A stretch of 64,000 nucleotides of DNA from Novosphingobium terrae (GCF_017163935.1 NZ_JABVZR010000001.1:1674001-1738000), one strand, 5' to 3'; shown: positions 26,381 through 35,627, numbered from the stretch's first letter. A program made the numbers and translations. The notes: generated from the sequence alone by a model not told the origin.

Positions 26381-28314
26381 GCCATCAACTCCGGAAGGTC
26401 GAGAACCAGAAGAACGCTGCCGTCCCCCATCAAAGCCGAGCCCATGATGCCCCGCGACAGAGCGAGAATGCCACGGGGGGCACGCAGCACCGTGTCGAGT
26501 CGCTCAGCGAAATTCCCGATGCGCAAAGCGACCATATCACCCTGAAGCTGGGTGATCACGAACCTGGCCGGGTGACCTTTGTGTGGTGGCAGGTTCAGGA
26601 GTTCTGCCAGATCAAGGACCGGGATCGCCTTGTTACGCAGGAGAAGGACCTGGCCGCTGCCCGCAGGCCTGATGGCGGTTTCATCGATGCGCACAGTTTC
26701 CCTGACCTGGTCGAGCGCAAGTCCGAAACGGTCTAGGCCGACGGTGACAACCAGGAGCCGGGTGGTCAGCGCGTGGGCGGGAAGTCGCAATTGGAAACAT
26801 GTGCCCAGGCCCGAACTGCTTTGAATATCAATCGAGCCCCGTAACCTGGCAATCGCCATGTCGACCGCATCCATGCCTACGCCGCGCCCAGACAGGTCGG
26901 TGACCTCAGCGGCGGTGGAAAAGCCCGGGCGGAGAATGATCCTTAGCGCCGACTGATCGTCGAGACTTTGGGATTCGGCATGTGTCAGTAGCCCGCGCTC
27001 CACCGCGATCTTGCGAATCCGGGCTGGATCGATGCCCGCGCCATCGTCGCTTATGGCAAGAATGATGGCATCGCTCTCCCGGCGCACTGCGAGAGAAACC
27101 TTACCCTCTGCATCCTTTCCGCAGGCAAGCCTGACATCCGGGCGCTCTATGCCGTGGTCAATTGCATTGCGCAGCAAATGAAGGAGCGGTTCAAAAAGAG
27201 CATCGACGATCTGCTTGTCAGCCTCAATCCCATCGCCGGTGATCGTGAAATCGATCTCTTTGCCCAACGTATGGGCCATATCGCGGGCAGCGCGGGGCAG
27301 GCGGCGTAAGGCCGGCGCAAGGGGAACCTGTTGTATCCGCGTGAGATGGCTGCCAAGCCCGGCGGTGATCCTTTTGATGTCGGTGTCGAGCGCCCGCAAT
27401 CGAGCCGCCAGATCGCGATGTGCAACCTCGATTTCGGCTGCGAGCGGGGCAATGCGGTTGGTCGCAACGACAAGATCGCGCAGGCCATCGACCAGGGCAT
27501 CAACGCGAGCTTGCTCTACCCGCAGCAGTTGGGTTTCACGCATCGCCTCGATCGAGGCGAGCGGGCTGTCATGTCCGGCAACGGAGGCTGTCTCCACCTG
27601 GTCGGGCTGAAGACGAAAGGCGGCTTTGATTTCGCTTTCGGACGCCGCGCTCAGGCCTTCGATCACGATAAAGCAGGAGAATGGCTCAAGGTCGTCCGAT
27701 GCGGGCCAGCTATCATCTCGGGGCAACATGGCCAGCGCCAGCAATTGCGGCACGGTTTCCACGACCGAAAGGGGGTCTTCACCCCGAAAGAAGCAATCTG
27801 GATCCGGGCAATAGCGAAAGGCCACGAGGCTGCCTTGCTGAGCCGCGATCACAGATTTCTCACGTTCAAGAAGGGTGGAAACCCAGCTCGCGGGTTCAGG
27901 CCTGGAGGGTAATTCAGAGTGAGCGAAAGAGGGCGTGTGTTCCTGGTCGAAAAGTGCAAGGAGTCGGGCGCCCTTCTGCTGAGCGTCTCCTGACAAAGAC
28001 TGGTTGCTCTCCATTTCGTCGATCCAGCGATCAGTCTGATCGAGGCAGGCCAACAAATTTTTCACGGTCGACGCGTTCAGTCCGGCCGTACCCTTTCTCG
28101 CTTGGTCGAGCCGGTCTTCTGCACCGTGAAGCAGCCCTTCGGCAGCAGCCAGACCAAAGATGGCAAAGGAACCCTTGAGGGTATGGATGGCACGGAAAAC
28201 GCTGTCGATGGCCATGCGGTCATCCGGGATACTCGCCAGGAGCGCCAGATCCTTGCCCGCTTGGGTGACGAGATCACGCGTCTCGATCAGGAATTGTTCG
28301 AGCAATTCGTCCAT
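26377..28314 (-). CDS. cheA: Chemotaxis histidine kinase CheA
   Basis: Central kinase of the pathway. The 645 residues comprise an N-terminal Hpt domain (phospho-acceptor His44 in RAIHTLKGSFAIFG), a long variable linker with no clear P2 CheY-binding domain, a dimerisation region (about 260-335), an HATPase domain with N-box LLRNAIDHGIERP (Asn383) and G-boxes (DDGAGIDPARI, GRGVGMDAV), and a C-terminal CheW-like domain from about 500. Both ends overlap neighbouring genes by 1-4 bp. The canonical Hpt motif HSxKG reads HTLKG here, which is acceptable for the family. Confidence 0.95.
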   Translation of the reverse strand: MDELLEQFLIETRDLVTQAGKDLALLASIPDDRMAIDSVFRAIHTLKGSFAIFGLAAAEGLLHGAEDRLDQARKGTAGLNASTVKNLLACLDQTDRWIDEMESNQSLSGDAQQKGARLLALFDQEHTPSFAHSELPSRPEPASWVSTLLEREKSVIAAQQGSLVAFRYCPDPDCFFRGEDPLSVVETVPQLLALAMLPRDDSWPASDDLEPFSCFIVIEGLSAASESEIKAAFRLQPDQVETASVAGHDSPLASIEAMRETQLLRVEQARVDALVDGLRDLVVATNRIAPLAAEIEVAHRDLAARLRALDTDIKRITAGLGSHLTRIQQVPLAPALRRLPRAARDMAHTLGKEIDFTITGDGIEADKQIVDALFEPLLHLLRNAIDHGIERPDVRLACGKDAEGKVSLAVRRESDAIILAISDDGAGIDPARIRKIAVERGLLTHAESQSLDDQSALRIILRPGFSTAAEVTDLSGRGVGMDAVDMAIARLRGSIDIQSSSGLGTCFQLRLPAHALTTRLLVVTVGLDRFGLALDQVRETVRIDETAIRPAGSGQVLLLRNKAIPVLDLAELLNLPPHKGHPARFVITQLQGDMVALRIGNFAERLDTVLRAPRGILALSRGIMGSALMGDGSVLLVLDLPELMA

Positions 28315-29180
28315 CAGGGCCGACGATAGACAATTGCGTCGTCAAGGCGAGTCGCCTCGAAGCGATCAGAGATGTTTTTCATAGATTCGCTGTGCCCAAG
28401 GCAAAGATAGCCGCCCAGCTTTAGCCTGTCGTAGAGGAGATCGGCCGCACGCTTCCGCGCGTCGTCGTCAAAATAAATCAGCAGGTTGCGGCAAAGAATG
28501 ACATCGAAGCTGCCAAGTCCTTCCACGCTGGAGGGATCGATAAGGTTGGCCGGGGTAAAGCGTACCGATTCGCGAAGGTCCTGAATGATCTGGCGCTGGT
28601 GCCCCTTTTCAATTTCAAAGTAGCTTTCGCGGATCTGCTCGGGCAGCCTCGCGAGCGAACGCTGCGAGAAATGGCCGTCACGCGCTTTGGCGAGCGCAGC
28701 GGTGTCAATGTCAGATCCGACAATCTCGATGTTGAACGCATCGACCAGGGCCCAGTTCTCAAGAAGCCAGATCGCGATGGAATACGCCTCTTCGCCTGTG
28801 GCACATGGCATGGACCAGATCCTGATCAGGTCTCCAGGCACCCGATGCCGCACGATAGAGGGCAGCATGTGCCCGGAAAGGGCAGAAAGGTGATGGATTT
28901 CGCGGTAGAAATAGGTTTCATTGACGGTGAACGCGTTGATCAGCTCCTGGCGTTCGCCGGGCATATATGTCGCGAAGTCGAGATAGGCAGCGGGCGCGGC
29001 AATACCGGTCTTGGCCATACGCTCGACCAGCCGGCGTTCAATGTAATAGCGCTTGTTCTCACCAAAGGTCATTCCGGTCCAGTGCCGGATCAACACCGCC
29101 GCACGCGCGATGACCTGGTCGTCCGGAGCCACGGGAGCCGGCTGGTCGCTTCTGCCGCTCACGGGGCGACCGCCTGACAA
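28314..29180 (-). CDS. cheR: Chemotaxis methyltransferase CheR
   Basis: S-adenosylmethionine-dependent methyltransferase for receptor glutamates. The 288 residues hold the N-terminal helical domain, VNETYFYREIHHL (the family TxFFR-like motif), the AdoMet-binding WSMPCATGEEAYSIA, the acidic EIVGSDIDTAAL and FDVILCRNLLIYFDDD near the end. All standard catalytic segments are present. The start at 29180 overlaps the end of cheB by 22 bp and the stop overlaps the cheA start by 1 bp. Confidence 0.95.
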   Translation of the reverse strand: MSGGRPVSGRSDQPAPVAPDDQVIARAAVLIRHWTGMTFGENKRYYIERRLVERMAKTGIAAPAAYLDFATYMPGERQELINAFTVNETYFYREIHHLSALSGHMLPSIVRHRVPGDLIRIWSMPCATGEEAYSIAIWLLENWALVDAFNIEIVGSDIDTAALAKARDGHFSQRSLARLPEQIRESYFEIEKGHQRQIIQDLRESVRFTPANLIDPSSVEGLGSFDVILCRNLLIYFDDDARKRAADLLYDRLKLGGYLCLGHSESMKNISDRFEATRLDDAIVYRRP

Positions 29181-30247
29181 ATGGCGCTGGCAACCTCGCT
29201 GAGATCAAGGATCTGGCTGGCGCCGGAACGTTGCACCAAGGCGCCGGGCATTCCCCACACAACGGCACTCGACTCGGCTTCGGCGATCGTATGACCGCCA
29301 GCCTCTTTCAATCGTGCCATTGCTGCAGCGCCATCGGTCCCCATGCCTGTCAACAACACACCAAGCAGGCACTCGGGTGCAACCAGCTTCATGGCGCTTT
29401 CGACCATACGATCGACGCTGGGATGCCAGAGATGATCAGAGCTTGCCGGGGCAGGGAGGGCAACGAGATGGCCCTGCCTGCGAGACAGAATAAGATCAGT
29501 ATCGCCGCGCCCGACATAGGCGTAACCGGGACGCAGCGGCATAGCGCGATCGACCTCCACCACTTTGAGCGACGTCAGCCGATCGAGGCGTCGAGCGAGC
29601 GGGCCGGTGAATGCCGATGGCATGTGCTGCGAAATAAGGACCGGCCAAGGGCATTCGGCCGGAAGCCCGCTCAGCACGACATCGAGGGCTGGAGGCCCCC
29701 CGGTTGAACATCCCAGCAGTACGAGGCCCGCCGGCGGGTCATGCCCTTCAGCGACCAGATTCATACGGCGCGTGGGCCGTATGACAGATGCGGACTGCGC
29801 AAGCGCGGACTTCTTCGCCCGCAACCTGTCCTGCAGCCGATGGCTGCGTGCAACATGCGCGCCGGCGGCGGCACGGACGCGTGTCACCAGTTCCGGGGCA
29901 ATGCGGTCAATCTCCAGGGACAGGGCGCCACGCGGTTTGGGCAAGAAATCGACAGCGCCGAGCGCCAATGCTTCAAGCGTCTCTTCGGCTCCCTCTTGCG
30001 TCAGCGACGAGACCATCACCACCGGGCAGGGGTGAAGCACCATGATCTTGTCAAGGCATACCAATCCGTCCATGTCGGGCATCTGGACATCGAGCGTAAT
30101 GACCTGCGGGGAAAAGTCGCCAAGCCGAGCAAGCGCCTCCGCTCCATTGCGCGCCACGGCCACTTCAAAGTCGCCGGCCTGGGTGAAGATTTCGGTCATG
30201 AGGCGCCGCATCAGCGCGGAATCGTCGATAACGAGCAGTCTGATCAC
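29159..30247 (-). CDS. cheB: Chemotaxis methylesterase CheB
   Basis: Receiver plus methylesterase that removes methyl groups from receptor glutamates when phosphorylated. The receiver has acceptor Asp53 (VITLDVQMPDMDG). The catalytic triad is visible at Ser181 (LLGCSTGGPPA), His208 (ISQHMPSAF) and Asp303 (TGMGTDGAAAM). Length, 362 residues, is normal. The start overlaps the triple-CheW gene stop by 4 bp and the end overlaps cheR. Confidence 0.96.
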   Translation of the reverse strand: MIRLLVIDDSALMRRLMTEIFTQAGDFEVAVARNGAEALARLGDFSPQVITLDVQMPDMDGLVCLDKIMVLHPCPVVMVSSLTQEGAEETLEALALGAVDFLPKPRGALSLEIDRIAPELVTRVRAAAGAHVARSHRLQDRLRAKKSALAQSASVIRPTRRMNLVAEGHDPPAGLVLLGCSTGGPPALDVVLSGLPAECPWPVLISQHMPSAFTGPLARRLDRLTSLKVVEVDRAMPLRPGYAYVGRGDTDLILSRRQGHLVALPAPASSDHLWHPSVDRMVESAMKLVAPECLLGVLLTGMGTDGAAAMARLKEAGGHTIAEAESSAVVWGMPGALVQRSGASQILDLSEVASAICQAVAP

Positions 30248-31656
30248 GGTGCTGACTTCAGTGCCTCTCTGCTCAGTTCAAGGAGCAGATCGCGTTCGGC
30301 GGCCTCAAAAAGTTGCTGGGGACTGACGATGAGGATCAGGCTCTCGTCACCGTCGGCTTGGGCGACGCGTTCAAAGACACGAAGACCCTCCACCCCGAGA
30401 TCAGGCGCCTCTCTCAATGCAGCGATCGGAAGCCGTCTTATTCCCTCGACGGTATCGACAATGAAACCCGCCGTTAGAGCGCCGATGGTCAGCACGACAA
30501 CTCTGGGCTTCTGGCTGGCAGCGCTACGCCCATGGAACCGTTGAGGCTGATCGATCACCGGCACGATGTCGCCATCGATCTGCATGAGGCCCTTCACGAA
30601 TTCAGGCGCGCGAGGCATGGATGTCAGGTTTGGTGGAAGAAGGCTTACACGCAGCACAGCCTCAATCGGCACGGCATAGCGGGCGCCCTCGATGCCAAAG
30701 AACAGAAAGGTCTCGAAAAGTTCTTCCTCGGCAGATGCGGTCATCACGTCAGGTCCCCGGCTTCTGCTGTGCGGCATGGCCGCCTTCAGGTCGTCCTTGA
30801 CCAACTGGTCTGGCGAAAGAATGGAGACAAGCCTCTCGCCGCCCTCAAGCCGACAAATCGCCTGGACGCGCGCTTCGCTGCCGCGATTGAGCAAGGGTGA
30901 GACAGGATCGATGGACTCTTCCGTCGCCCGCTCCACATTTCGCAAGGCATCGACGACAAGGCCGATCGTGTGTCCGGCGATCCTGGTGACCACGATCCGT
31001 GCCTGATGCGTTGCGACGCCTTTGGGAAGGCCCAGCAAAACGCCCAGCGAAAGGAGAGGCAGTGTTGACCCGCGCCAGGCGATATTTCCGATAATCGCGG
31101 CTTCGCCATTTGGAACTGGGGCGGCCCGGGTGGGGAGGCGCAGCACATCCTCGACAGCGGCGATCGGCAGGGCAAATTCCTGCCCGGCCACAAGAAAGGT
31201 GACCAGAGGCAGCGTTTCAGCCTGCCTTGTGCCAACCTCGATTGCCTCAGCGGAGGCTCGGTGGGTACGAGGATGCAGACCGCGAGGGGATCGGCGCTGA
31301 GGCATTGCGGCTGCGATAAGGCCAGCCATATCGAGCGTTGGGATCGTCGATGTTTCAGCTGTCTGGTTGATGCGCGTCACACCGGTCACGGCCAGGCCAA
31401 CGGGACCGTCAACATCAATCAGGATGATTTTTCCGATCGGCCCTTCCGGTCGCCCAAGAAGGGACGCAAGGGAGAGTACGGGCACCGGTTCGCCGCGAAA
31501 CGCTGCCAGGCCAAGGAGCGCCGGTGGCGCGTGAGGAACGCGGGCCAGCACAGGGACGGGCATAATTTCCCTGACAGTGGCCGCGGCGATGTTCATCTCT
31601 TCATCGTCGAGCCTGAAACCGAGAACCCGGCCAGTCGAGGCAGATGCGGCGGACAA
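30244..31656 (-). CDS. Protein with three tandem CheW domains
   Basis: The product has three consecutive CheW folds: about residues 9-135 (VLGFRLDDEEMNIAAA, then the conserved Val-Pro-Pro/Gly-Leu segment), 149-290 (LPLVTFLVAGQEFALPI) and 312-460 (ETFLFFGIEGARYAVPIEAV). Each keeps the RG(E/D)xxPV core of CheW in recognisable form (FRGEPVPVL, AWRGSTLPLL, IDGDIVPVI). CheW normally links one receptor to CheA; three in one chain could scaffold several receptors or CheA molecules. No ATG fits the domain start, so I chose the TTG at 31656, 5 bp after the receptor gene's stop; the frame is also open upstream through an ATG at 31740 inside the receptor gene. Confidence 0.85.
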   Translation of the reverse strand: MSAASASTGRVLGFRLDDEEMNIAAATVREIMPVPVLARVPHAPPALLGLAAFRGEPVPVLSLASLLGRPEGPIGKIILIDVDGPVGLAVTGVTRINQTAETSTIPTLDMAGLIAAAMPQRRSPRGLHPRTHRASAEAIEVGTRQAETLPLVTFLVAGQEFALPIAAVEDVLRLPTRAAPVPNGEAAIIGNIAWRGSTLPLLSLGVLLGLPKGVATHQARIVVTRIAGHTIGLVVDALRNVERATEESIDPVSPLLNRGSEARVQAICRLEGGERLVSILSPDQLVKDDLKAAMPHSRSRGPDVMTASAEEELFETFLFFGIEGARYAVPIEAVLRVSLLPPNLTSMPRAPEFVKGLMQIDGDIVPVIDQPQRFHGRSAASQKPRVVVLTIGALTAGFIVDTVEGIRRLPIAALREAPDLGVEGLRVFERVAQADGDESLILIVSPQQLFEAAERDLLLELSREALKSAP

Positions 31657-31660
31657 GGCG

Positions 31661-33580
31661 TCAGGACTGCGCGGCGGCGAAAACGGTGGCGAGCGATGCA
31701 ATATCCTCAATCGAGGCTGCGAGACCGTCAGCCGCTTCATTCTGTTGGCGAGCCGTTGCACTTGCCTCTCTTGCCGCTCCGGAAGCGAGATCGGCAGCCT
31801 GAGCGATTTGTTCGGTACCGCTGCGCACTTCGCGTACCGAACGCAAAATGTCCTGCGTCCCGGTGAGAATGACCTCGTTCTGGTCCCGCGCAACCCGCAA
31901 TCCGTCCATCACTATGGAAAAACGCTCGACCATGGCGCGGTTGCGGGCAACCTCCGCCTCCGCAGCGCCCGCGATTTGTTCAAGATCACGGCTGATGGCA
32001 ATGATCTGTTCCTGGATTGAACGGGCGCCGTCCTTCCCGTCTTCGCTGCTTTTCGCCGCTTCGCCCGAAAGCTTGCGAATGTCGGCTGAAACCAGGGCGA
32101 AACCGCGTCCTGCCTCGCCCGCCCGAGTGGATTCGACCGTACCACTCACGGCGAGCATGCTGGTCTGAACGGCCGCCAGTGCCAGACGATCGGATGTCTT
32201 CTCGATGTCGCGACTGGTGGCATAAAGGGCGTTGAGAAGGCCGAGAACGGCCCTGACTTCCGAAACAGCCGAGCCAACGCCTTCGGCGAGCCCATCAATC
32301 CGCCGGGCACTTTCCTCCGCTGCAAGCACGATTGCGCCTATGCGCTCGCTCGCAGACTCAGAGCGGGAGCGGGCGAATTCGGCAGATGCCTCGATCTGGC
32401 CCATGGCAACGTTGGCTTGTGCCGTGGCGGCAGCCTGAAGCTGTGTACCGCGTCCGATCTGCTCAAGCGCGATCAGGATCTGCCCGGCGGTCCCTGACAA
32501 TTCCTGCACTGTCGCGGACAGTTCTTCGGCAGCGGCTGCCAGTTGTTCCGCGCCTGATGAGCGCCCTGCGGACTGATCGAGGTTTTCGCTCAGCGTCCTG
32601 AGTGCTTCTGCTGTCTTCTGGCTTTCGGACAGAGAATGCCCCTGCTCGTCGATCGCCTGCCTGGCTTCATTCGCCGCAGCGGCTTGCTGCTCGGCTGCTG
32701 CGGCGACTTGCTGCGCCCCCTTTTCGGCCTCCTGCGCCGCCCGGTCGGCCTCGGTCGCCGACTGAAGAACCTCCTGGGCACCGAGGCCAAGTTCGATCAG
32801 GTTTTCACGCGCTTCGGCTAGGCGTGTCACCACATCACGCCCAGCCTTGGCCTCGTCGGCCGCTTGTGTGGATGCTGCACGGACACGCTCTGCAATGCTG
32901 CCAACCTCCCGGGCAATACCAGCGGCCAGTCTGGTGATCGCCATGGCTCCGCTCTCCGAGGTTTCGGCGAGCAAGCGGACTTCGTCCGCAACAACCGAAA
33001 ATCCGGCTCCTTCGTTGCCTGCGCGCGCTGCCTCGATCGCGGCATTGAGGGCCAGAAGACTTGTCTGGTCCGACACATCGACGATGGTGCTGCCAACATG
33101 CCCGATCTCTGCCGATGCCGCTTCGAGGCCGGTGATGAGGTCGACCGTAGCTAATTGGCGTTGCGCGCTTAACTCGATGGCTGCGACTGAAGCCTCGATA
33201 AGACGTGCGATCTCGTCAAAGGCGAGCGCCGCCTGGTCTGCCTGCTGGCTCGACGTTTGCGCTCGACTGCGGGCTTCAGCGAAATTGGTTCCGAGTGCGG
33301 CAATCAGCCCCAATGATTCCTGGGCGGCGCCGGCAGCCTCCTCCGCGCCGCTGGCGATATGATCCATCGTGCGGGCGAGTTCGCGGGAGGCTGCATTGGC
33401 TTGTCCCAACCCGCTTGCCAGATCCTGCGTTGCCTGCACGATACGATCCTGAGCCGTCAAAGACCCTGCCGCAGGAGATTTGCGAGGGCGCCGGGCCGGG
33501 CTTGGTTTTGCTGTAGGCCCGGCTTTTTCGGCACTCCCTTTGGCGCGCGTTCCCAAAGTCGATTTTTTGACGAGCGCCAT
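31661..33580 (-). CDS. Soluble chemoreceptor with two receptor signalling hairpins in tandem
   Basis: A 639-residue methyl-accepting-type protein with no membrane helix, starting MALVKKSTLGTRAKG. It contains the canonical MCP hairpin tip QTSLLALNAAIEAARAG (about 172-188), followed by GFSVVADEVRLLAE. It also has a second, degenerate tip QTSMLAVSGTVESTRAG (about 472-488), followed by GFALVSADIRKLSGEAA. Alanine/glutamate-rich coiled coil fills the rest. No separate sensor domain is evident. It is the first gene of the cluster, so it probably sets the promoter. The second tip has lost residues expected to contact CheA/CheW (LNAAIEAAR has become VSGTVESTR), and its function is uncertain. Confidence 0.9.
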   Translation of the reverse strand: MALVKKSTLGTRAKGSAEKAGPTAKPSPARRPRKSPAAGSLTAQDRIVQATQDLASGLGQANAASRELARTMDHIASGAEEAAGAAQESLGLIAALGTNFAEARSRAQTSSQQADQAALAFDEIARLIEASVAAIELSAQRQLATVDLITGLEAASAEIGHVGSTIVDVSDQTSLLALNAAIEAARAGNEGAGFSVVADEVRLLAETSESGAMAITRLAAGIAREVGSIAERVRAASTQAADEAKAGRDVVTRLAEARENLIELGLGAQEVLQSATEADRAAQEAEKGAQQVAAAAEQQAAAANEARQAIDEQGHSLSESQKTAEALRTLSENLDQSAGRSSGAEQLAAAAEELSATVQELSGTAGQILIALEQIGRGTQLQAAATAQANVAMGQIEASAEFARSRSESASERIGAIVLAAEESARRIDGLAEGVGSAVSEVRAVLGLLNALYATSRDIEKTSDRLALAAVQTSMLAVSGTVESTRAGEAGRGFALVSADIRKLSGEAAKSSEDGKDGARSIQEQIIAISRDLEQIAGAAEAEVARNRAMVERFSIVMDGLRVARDQNEVILTGTQDILRSVREVRSGTEQIAQAADLASGAAREASATARQQNEAADGLAASIEDIASLATVFAAAQS

Positions 33581-33717
33581 TTTTATGTCCCGGTTTGTGT
33601 GTTGAAACTCGTGTACGTCAGGCCGAAGGGCGGCGCCAGAGCGTTTTCGCCAAGCGGGCTTTGGCTTTCCAGCCACCAAGGCCTGGCCGGAGTACGTTGA
33701 GGCAAAGGCGTACGAGG

Positions 33718-34161
33718 TTAAAATGCCGCTATCAGTGCGACGCCAACGATCATCAGAACCCCGCCGGCAATGCGGCCTAAACCCGCCGGGTGAACAGAAA
33801 AGCCCATCCAGCCGAAATTATCGAGGAGAAGCGAGGCTACTGTTGAAGCGGTGACAATGAGCCCGACAAAGAGCCCGGCTCCAAGCCTGGGCGTAGCATA
33901 GACTGTTGCCATAACGAAACCGAGTCCGAAGACCCCACCTGCCCAGGCCCACCAGGGTGCCTGGGCAATTGCTTGTCCCTGAGGCAACTTTTCACCCGCG
34001 ACCAAAGGCAGAATGAGCGCGGCGATGAGCGTGACTGCCGAGATGATGGCAACCGTCCACAGCGGTGCGGTCAAGCTCCTTTGCAGCATCTGGTTGCTGC
34101 CCGACTGGAGCGCGCTGGTGACGCCACCAGCGATGGCGAGCAGAATGAAGAGCGCAATCAT
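33718..34161 (-). CDS. DMT-superfamily small transporter (DUF606/YdcZ-like)
   Basis: A 147-residue integral membrane protein of five closely spaced hydrophobic helices with the start MIALFILLAIAGGVTSALQSG, typical of the DUF606 (YdcZ) half-size drug/metabolite transporters. The Gly-Val-Thr-Ser-Ala-Leu-Gln motif in helix 1 and NFGWMGF before the last helix fit that family. Half-size members often act as homo- or heterodimers. The stop of the GFOR-like gene upstream on this strand is 3 bp before the start, so they are probably cotranscribed. Substrate is unknown. Confidence 0.8.
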   Translation of the reverse strand: MIALFILLAIAGGVTSALQSGSNQMLQRSLTAPLWTVAIISAVTLIAALILPLVAGEKLPQGQAIAQAPWWAWAGGVFGLGFVMATVYATPRLGAGLFVGLIVTASTVASLLLDNFGWMGFSVHPAGLGRIAGGVLMIVGVALIAAF

Positions 34162-34164
34162 CGC

Positions 34165-35478
34165 TCAGCTATCCGCCTTGGGGGGAGGGCCGCGAAAGTG
34201 ATCGAGCCCGGCAAGGGCGGGGAGGTGAACCGGTTTTCCGCTGCGCGCGCTTTCATAGATTGCTTCCATGAGGCGGTGGTCCTGCACGCCTTCTTCTCCC
34301 GGCGTGTAGGGATCCCGCCCGGTCAAGACACATTCCGCCATATGATCGATCTCGGTGGCAAACTGGTTCTTCGCCTCGATGACGATCTCGTCGTGGCTGG
34401 TGGCATCGCTCTCTCGCTTCGTCACAGTCATGCGCTGGCCGAGATACTGGTAGCAATTGGGCATGTCGACGGCAGCGGCGGCCAGGTTCAGGCGCGCATG
34501 CTTGTCGTCGCGACCACCATAGCTGGTGAAACAATTGGCGATGGTGCTGGAGGGAAAACGCAGCATGAAGGAGACGGTCTCTTCCACCTCGGAAAAACGC
34601 GGGTCGCCGGGCGGGGCATAGGTGGTGGCAAAGATCTCCACCGGCTCCTCACCGGTCATGAAACGTGCGGTGTTGAGGCAATAGAGGCCAATGTCGAACA
34701 GCGAGCCGCCGCCCGCCATTGCCTTCTTGTGACGCCATTGGAGATGGCCGTCGGCCGCAACGGTCTGGGTGTTGATGCCATGATAGGCGAGCAAACGGCC
34801 ATGTGCACCCTCGCGCACAGCCTTCATCGCGCGCCGATTGAAGGGCTCATACTGGATGCGATAGGCGACCATCAGTTTGACAGCCTCGGCTTTGCAGGCA
34901 TCCACCATCGCCTGGGCATCCTTCGCGGTGACTGACATCGGCTTTTCGGTCAGCACATGCTTGCCTGCCTTGGCTGCCCGCTCGGTATAGAGCCGGTGCA
35001 TGGCATTGGGCAGCACAATGTAGACCACCTTGACTTCGGAATTGTCGCGGATGCGGTCGAAGTCCTCGTAGCTGTAGCAGGCTTCGGGCTTGATACCGTA
35101 TTGTGCGGCCACGGCATGCAGCTTTTCGGGGGAGCCCGAGACCAGTGCCACCGGCTTGGCCATCAATGATTTTGCGAAAGCTGGAAGGATTTCGCCCAGT
35201 GCAAGCCTGCCCAGGCCGACGATAGCGAAACCGACACGTTGTTCGGGTGGCAACGGGGCAGGCGGGGGCGAGGAGGGGGTGTCAGCCGGATCACGCCAGT
35301 TCGGGAAGCTGACGCGGGGACGACCGTCCGGGCCAGGTTCGACGTGACCTCTATCGACGGAGCTGGGGGGTGTGAAGGTGGCGCCCATCGCGCTCGAACC
35401 GAGAAGCAGCCCGGTTCCACCCACCCCTGCGGCTTTGATCAGGCGGCGGCGGTCAATCATGTCCCGGTGATCTGACAA
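34165..35478 (-). CDS. Gfo/Idh/MocA oxidoreductase with Tat signal (glucose-fructose oxidoreductase-like)
   Basis: The N-terminus has a twin-arginine signal (DRRRLIKAAG followed by a hydrophobic stretch), so the 437-residue protein should be exported folded, with its NADP bound, to the periplasm. The Rossmann domain FAIVGLGRLALGEILPAF, the catalytic EKPM motif (LTEKPMSVTA) and the C-terminal GEEGVQDHRLMEAIYE match Zymomonas mobilis glucose-fructose oxidoreductase. That enzyme oxidises glucose and reduces fructose to sorbitol as an osmoprotectant; the substrate here is inferred. The linker after the signal is Pro-rich as in GFOR, where it wraps over the dimer. An ATG at 35460 (MIDRRR) is an alternative start. 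It is followed by a DMT-family transporter. Confidence 0.88.
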   Translation of the reverse strand: MSDHRDMIDRRRLIKAAGVGGTGLLLGSSAMGATFTPPSSVDRGHVEPGPDGRPRVSFPNWRDPADTPSSPPPAPLPPEQRVGFAIVGLGRLALGEILPAFAKSLMAKPVALVSGSPEKLHAVAAQYGIKPEACYSYEDFDRIRDNSEVKVVYIVLPNAMHRLYTERAAKAGKHVLTEKPMSVTAKDAQAMVDACKAEAVKLMVAYRIQYEPFNRRAMKAVREGAHGRLLAYHGINTQTVAADGHLQWRHKKAMAGGGSLFDIGLYCLNTARFMTGEEPVEIFATTYAPPGDPRFSEVEETVSFMLRFPSSTIANCFTSYGGRDDKHARLNLAAAAVDMPNCYQYLGQRMTVTKRESDATSHDEIVIEAKNQFATEIDHMAECVLTGRDPYTPGEEGVQDHRLMEAIYESARSGKPVHLPALAGLDHFRGPPPKADS

Positions 35479-35627
35479 GGCTGAATCTCCACTTCGCCTG
35501 AAAAGGCCGTGCTGTCAGTCCAATGCCTCAGACGGCGGATGGGTCGGCTTGCCCTGGCTGCCAGAGGAATTTTTTGTGTCAGCTATACCGATTGCCATAA
35601 CCCGGAGAGGTGCACGGGCGCTTCAGT

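Noticed and set aside
33973..34935. Plus-strand frame of 320 codons opposite the DMT and GFOR-like genes
   Set aside because: Both minus-strand genes have clear family motifs, and the plus frame shows none.
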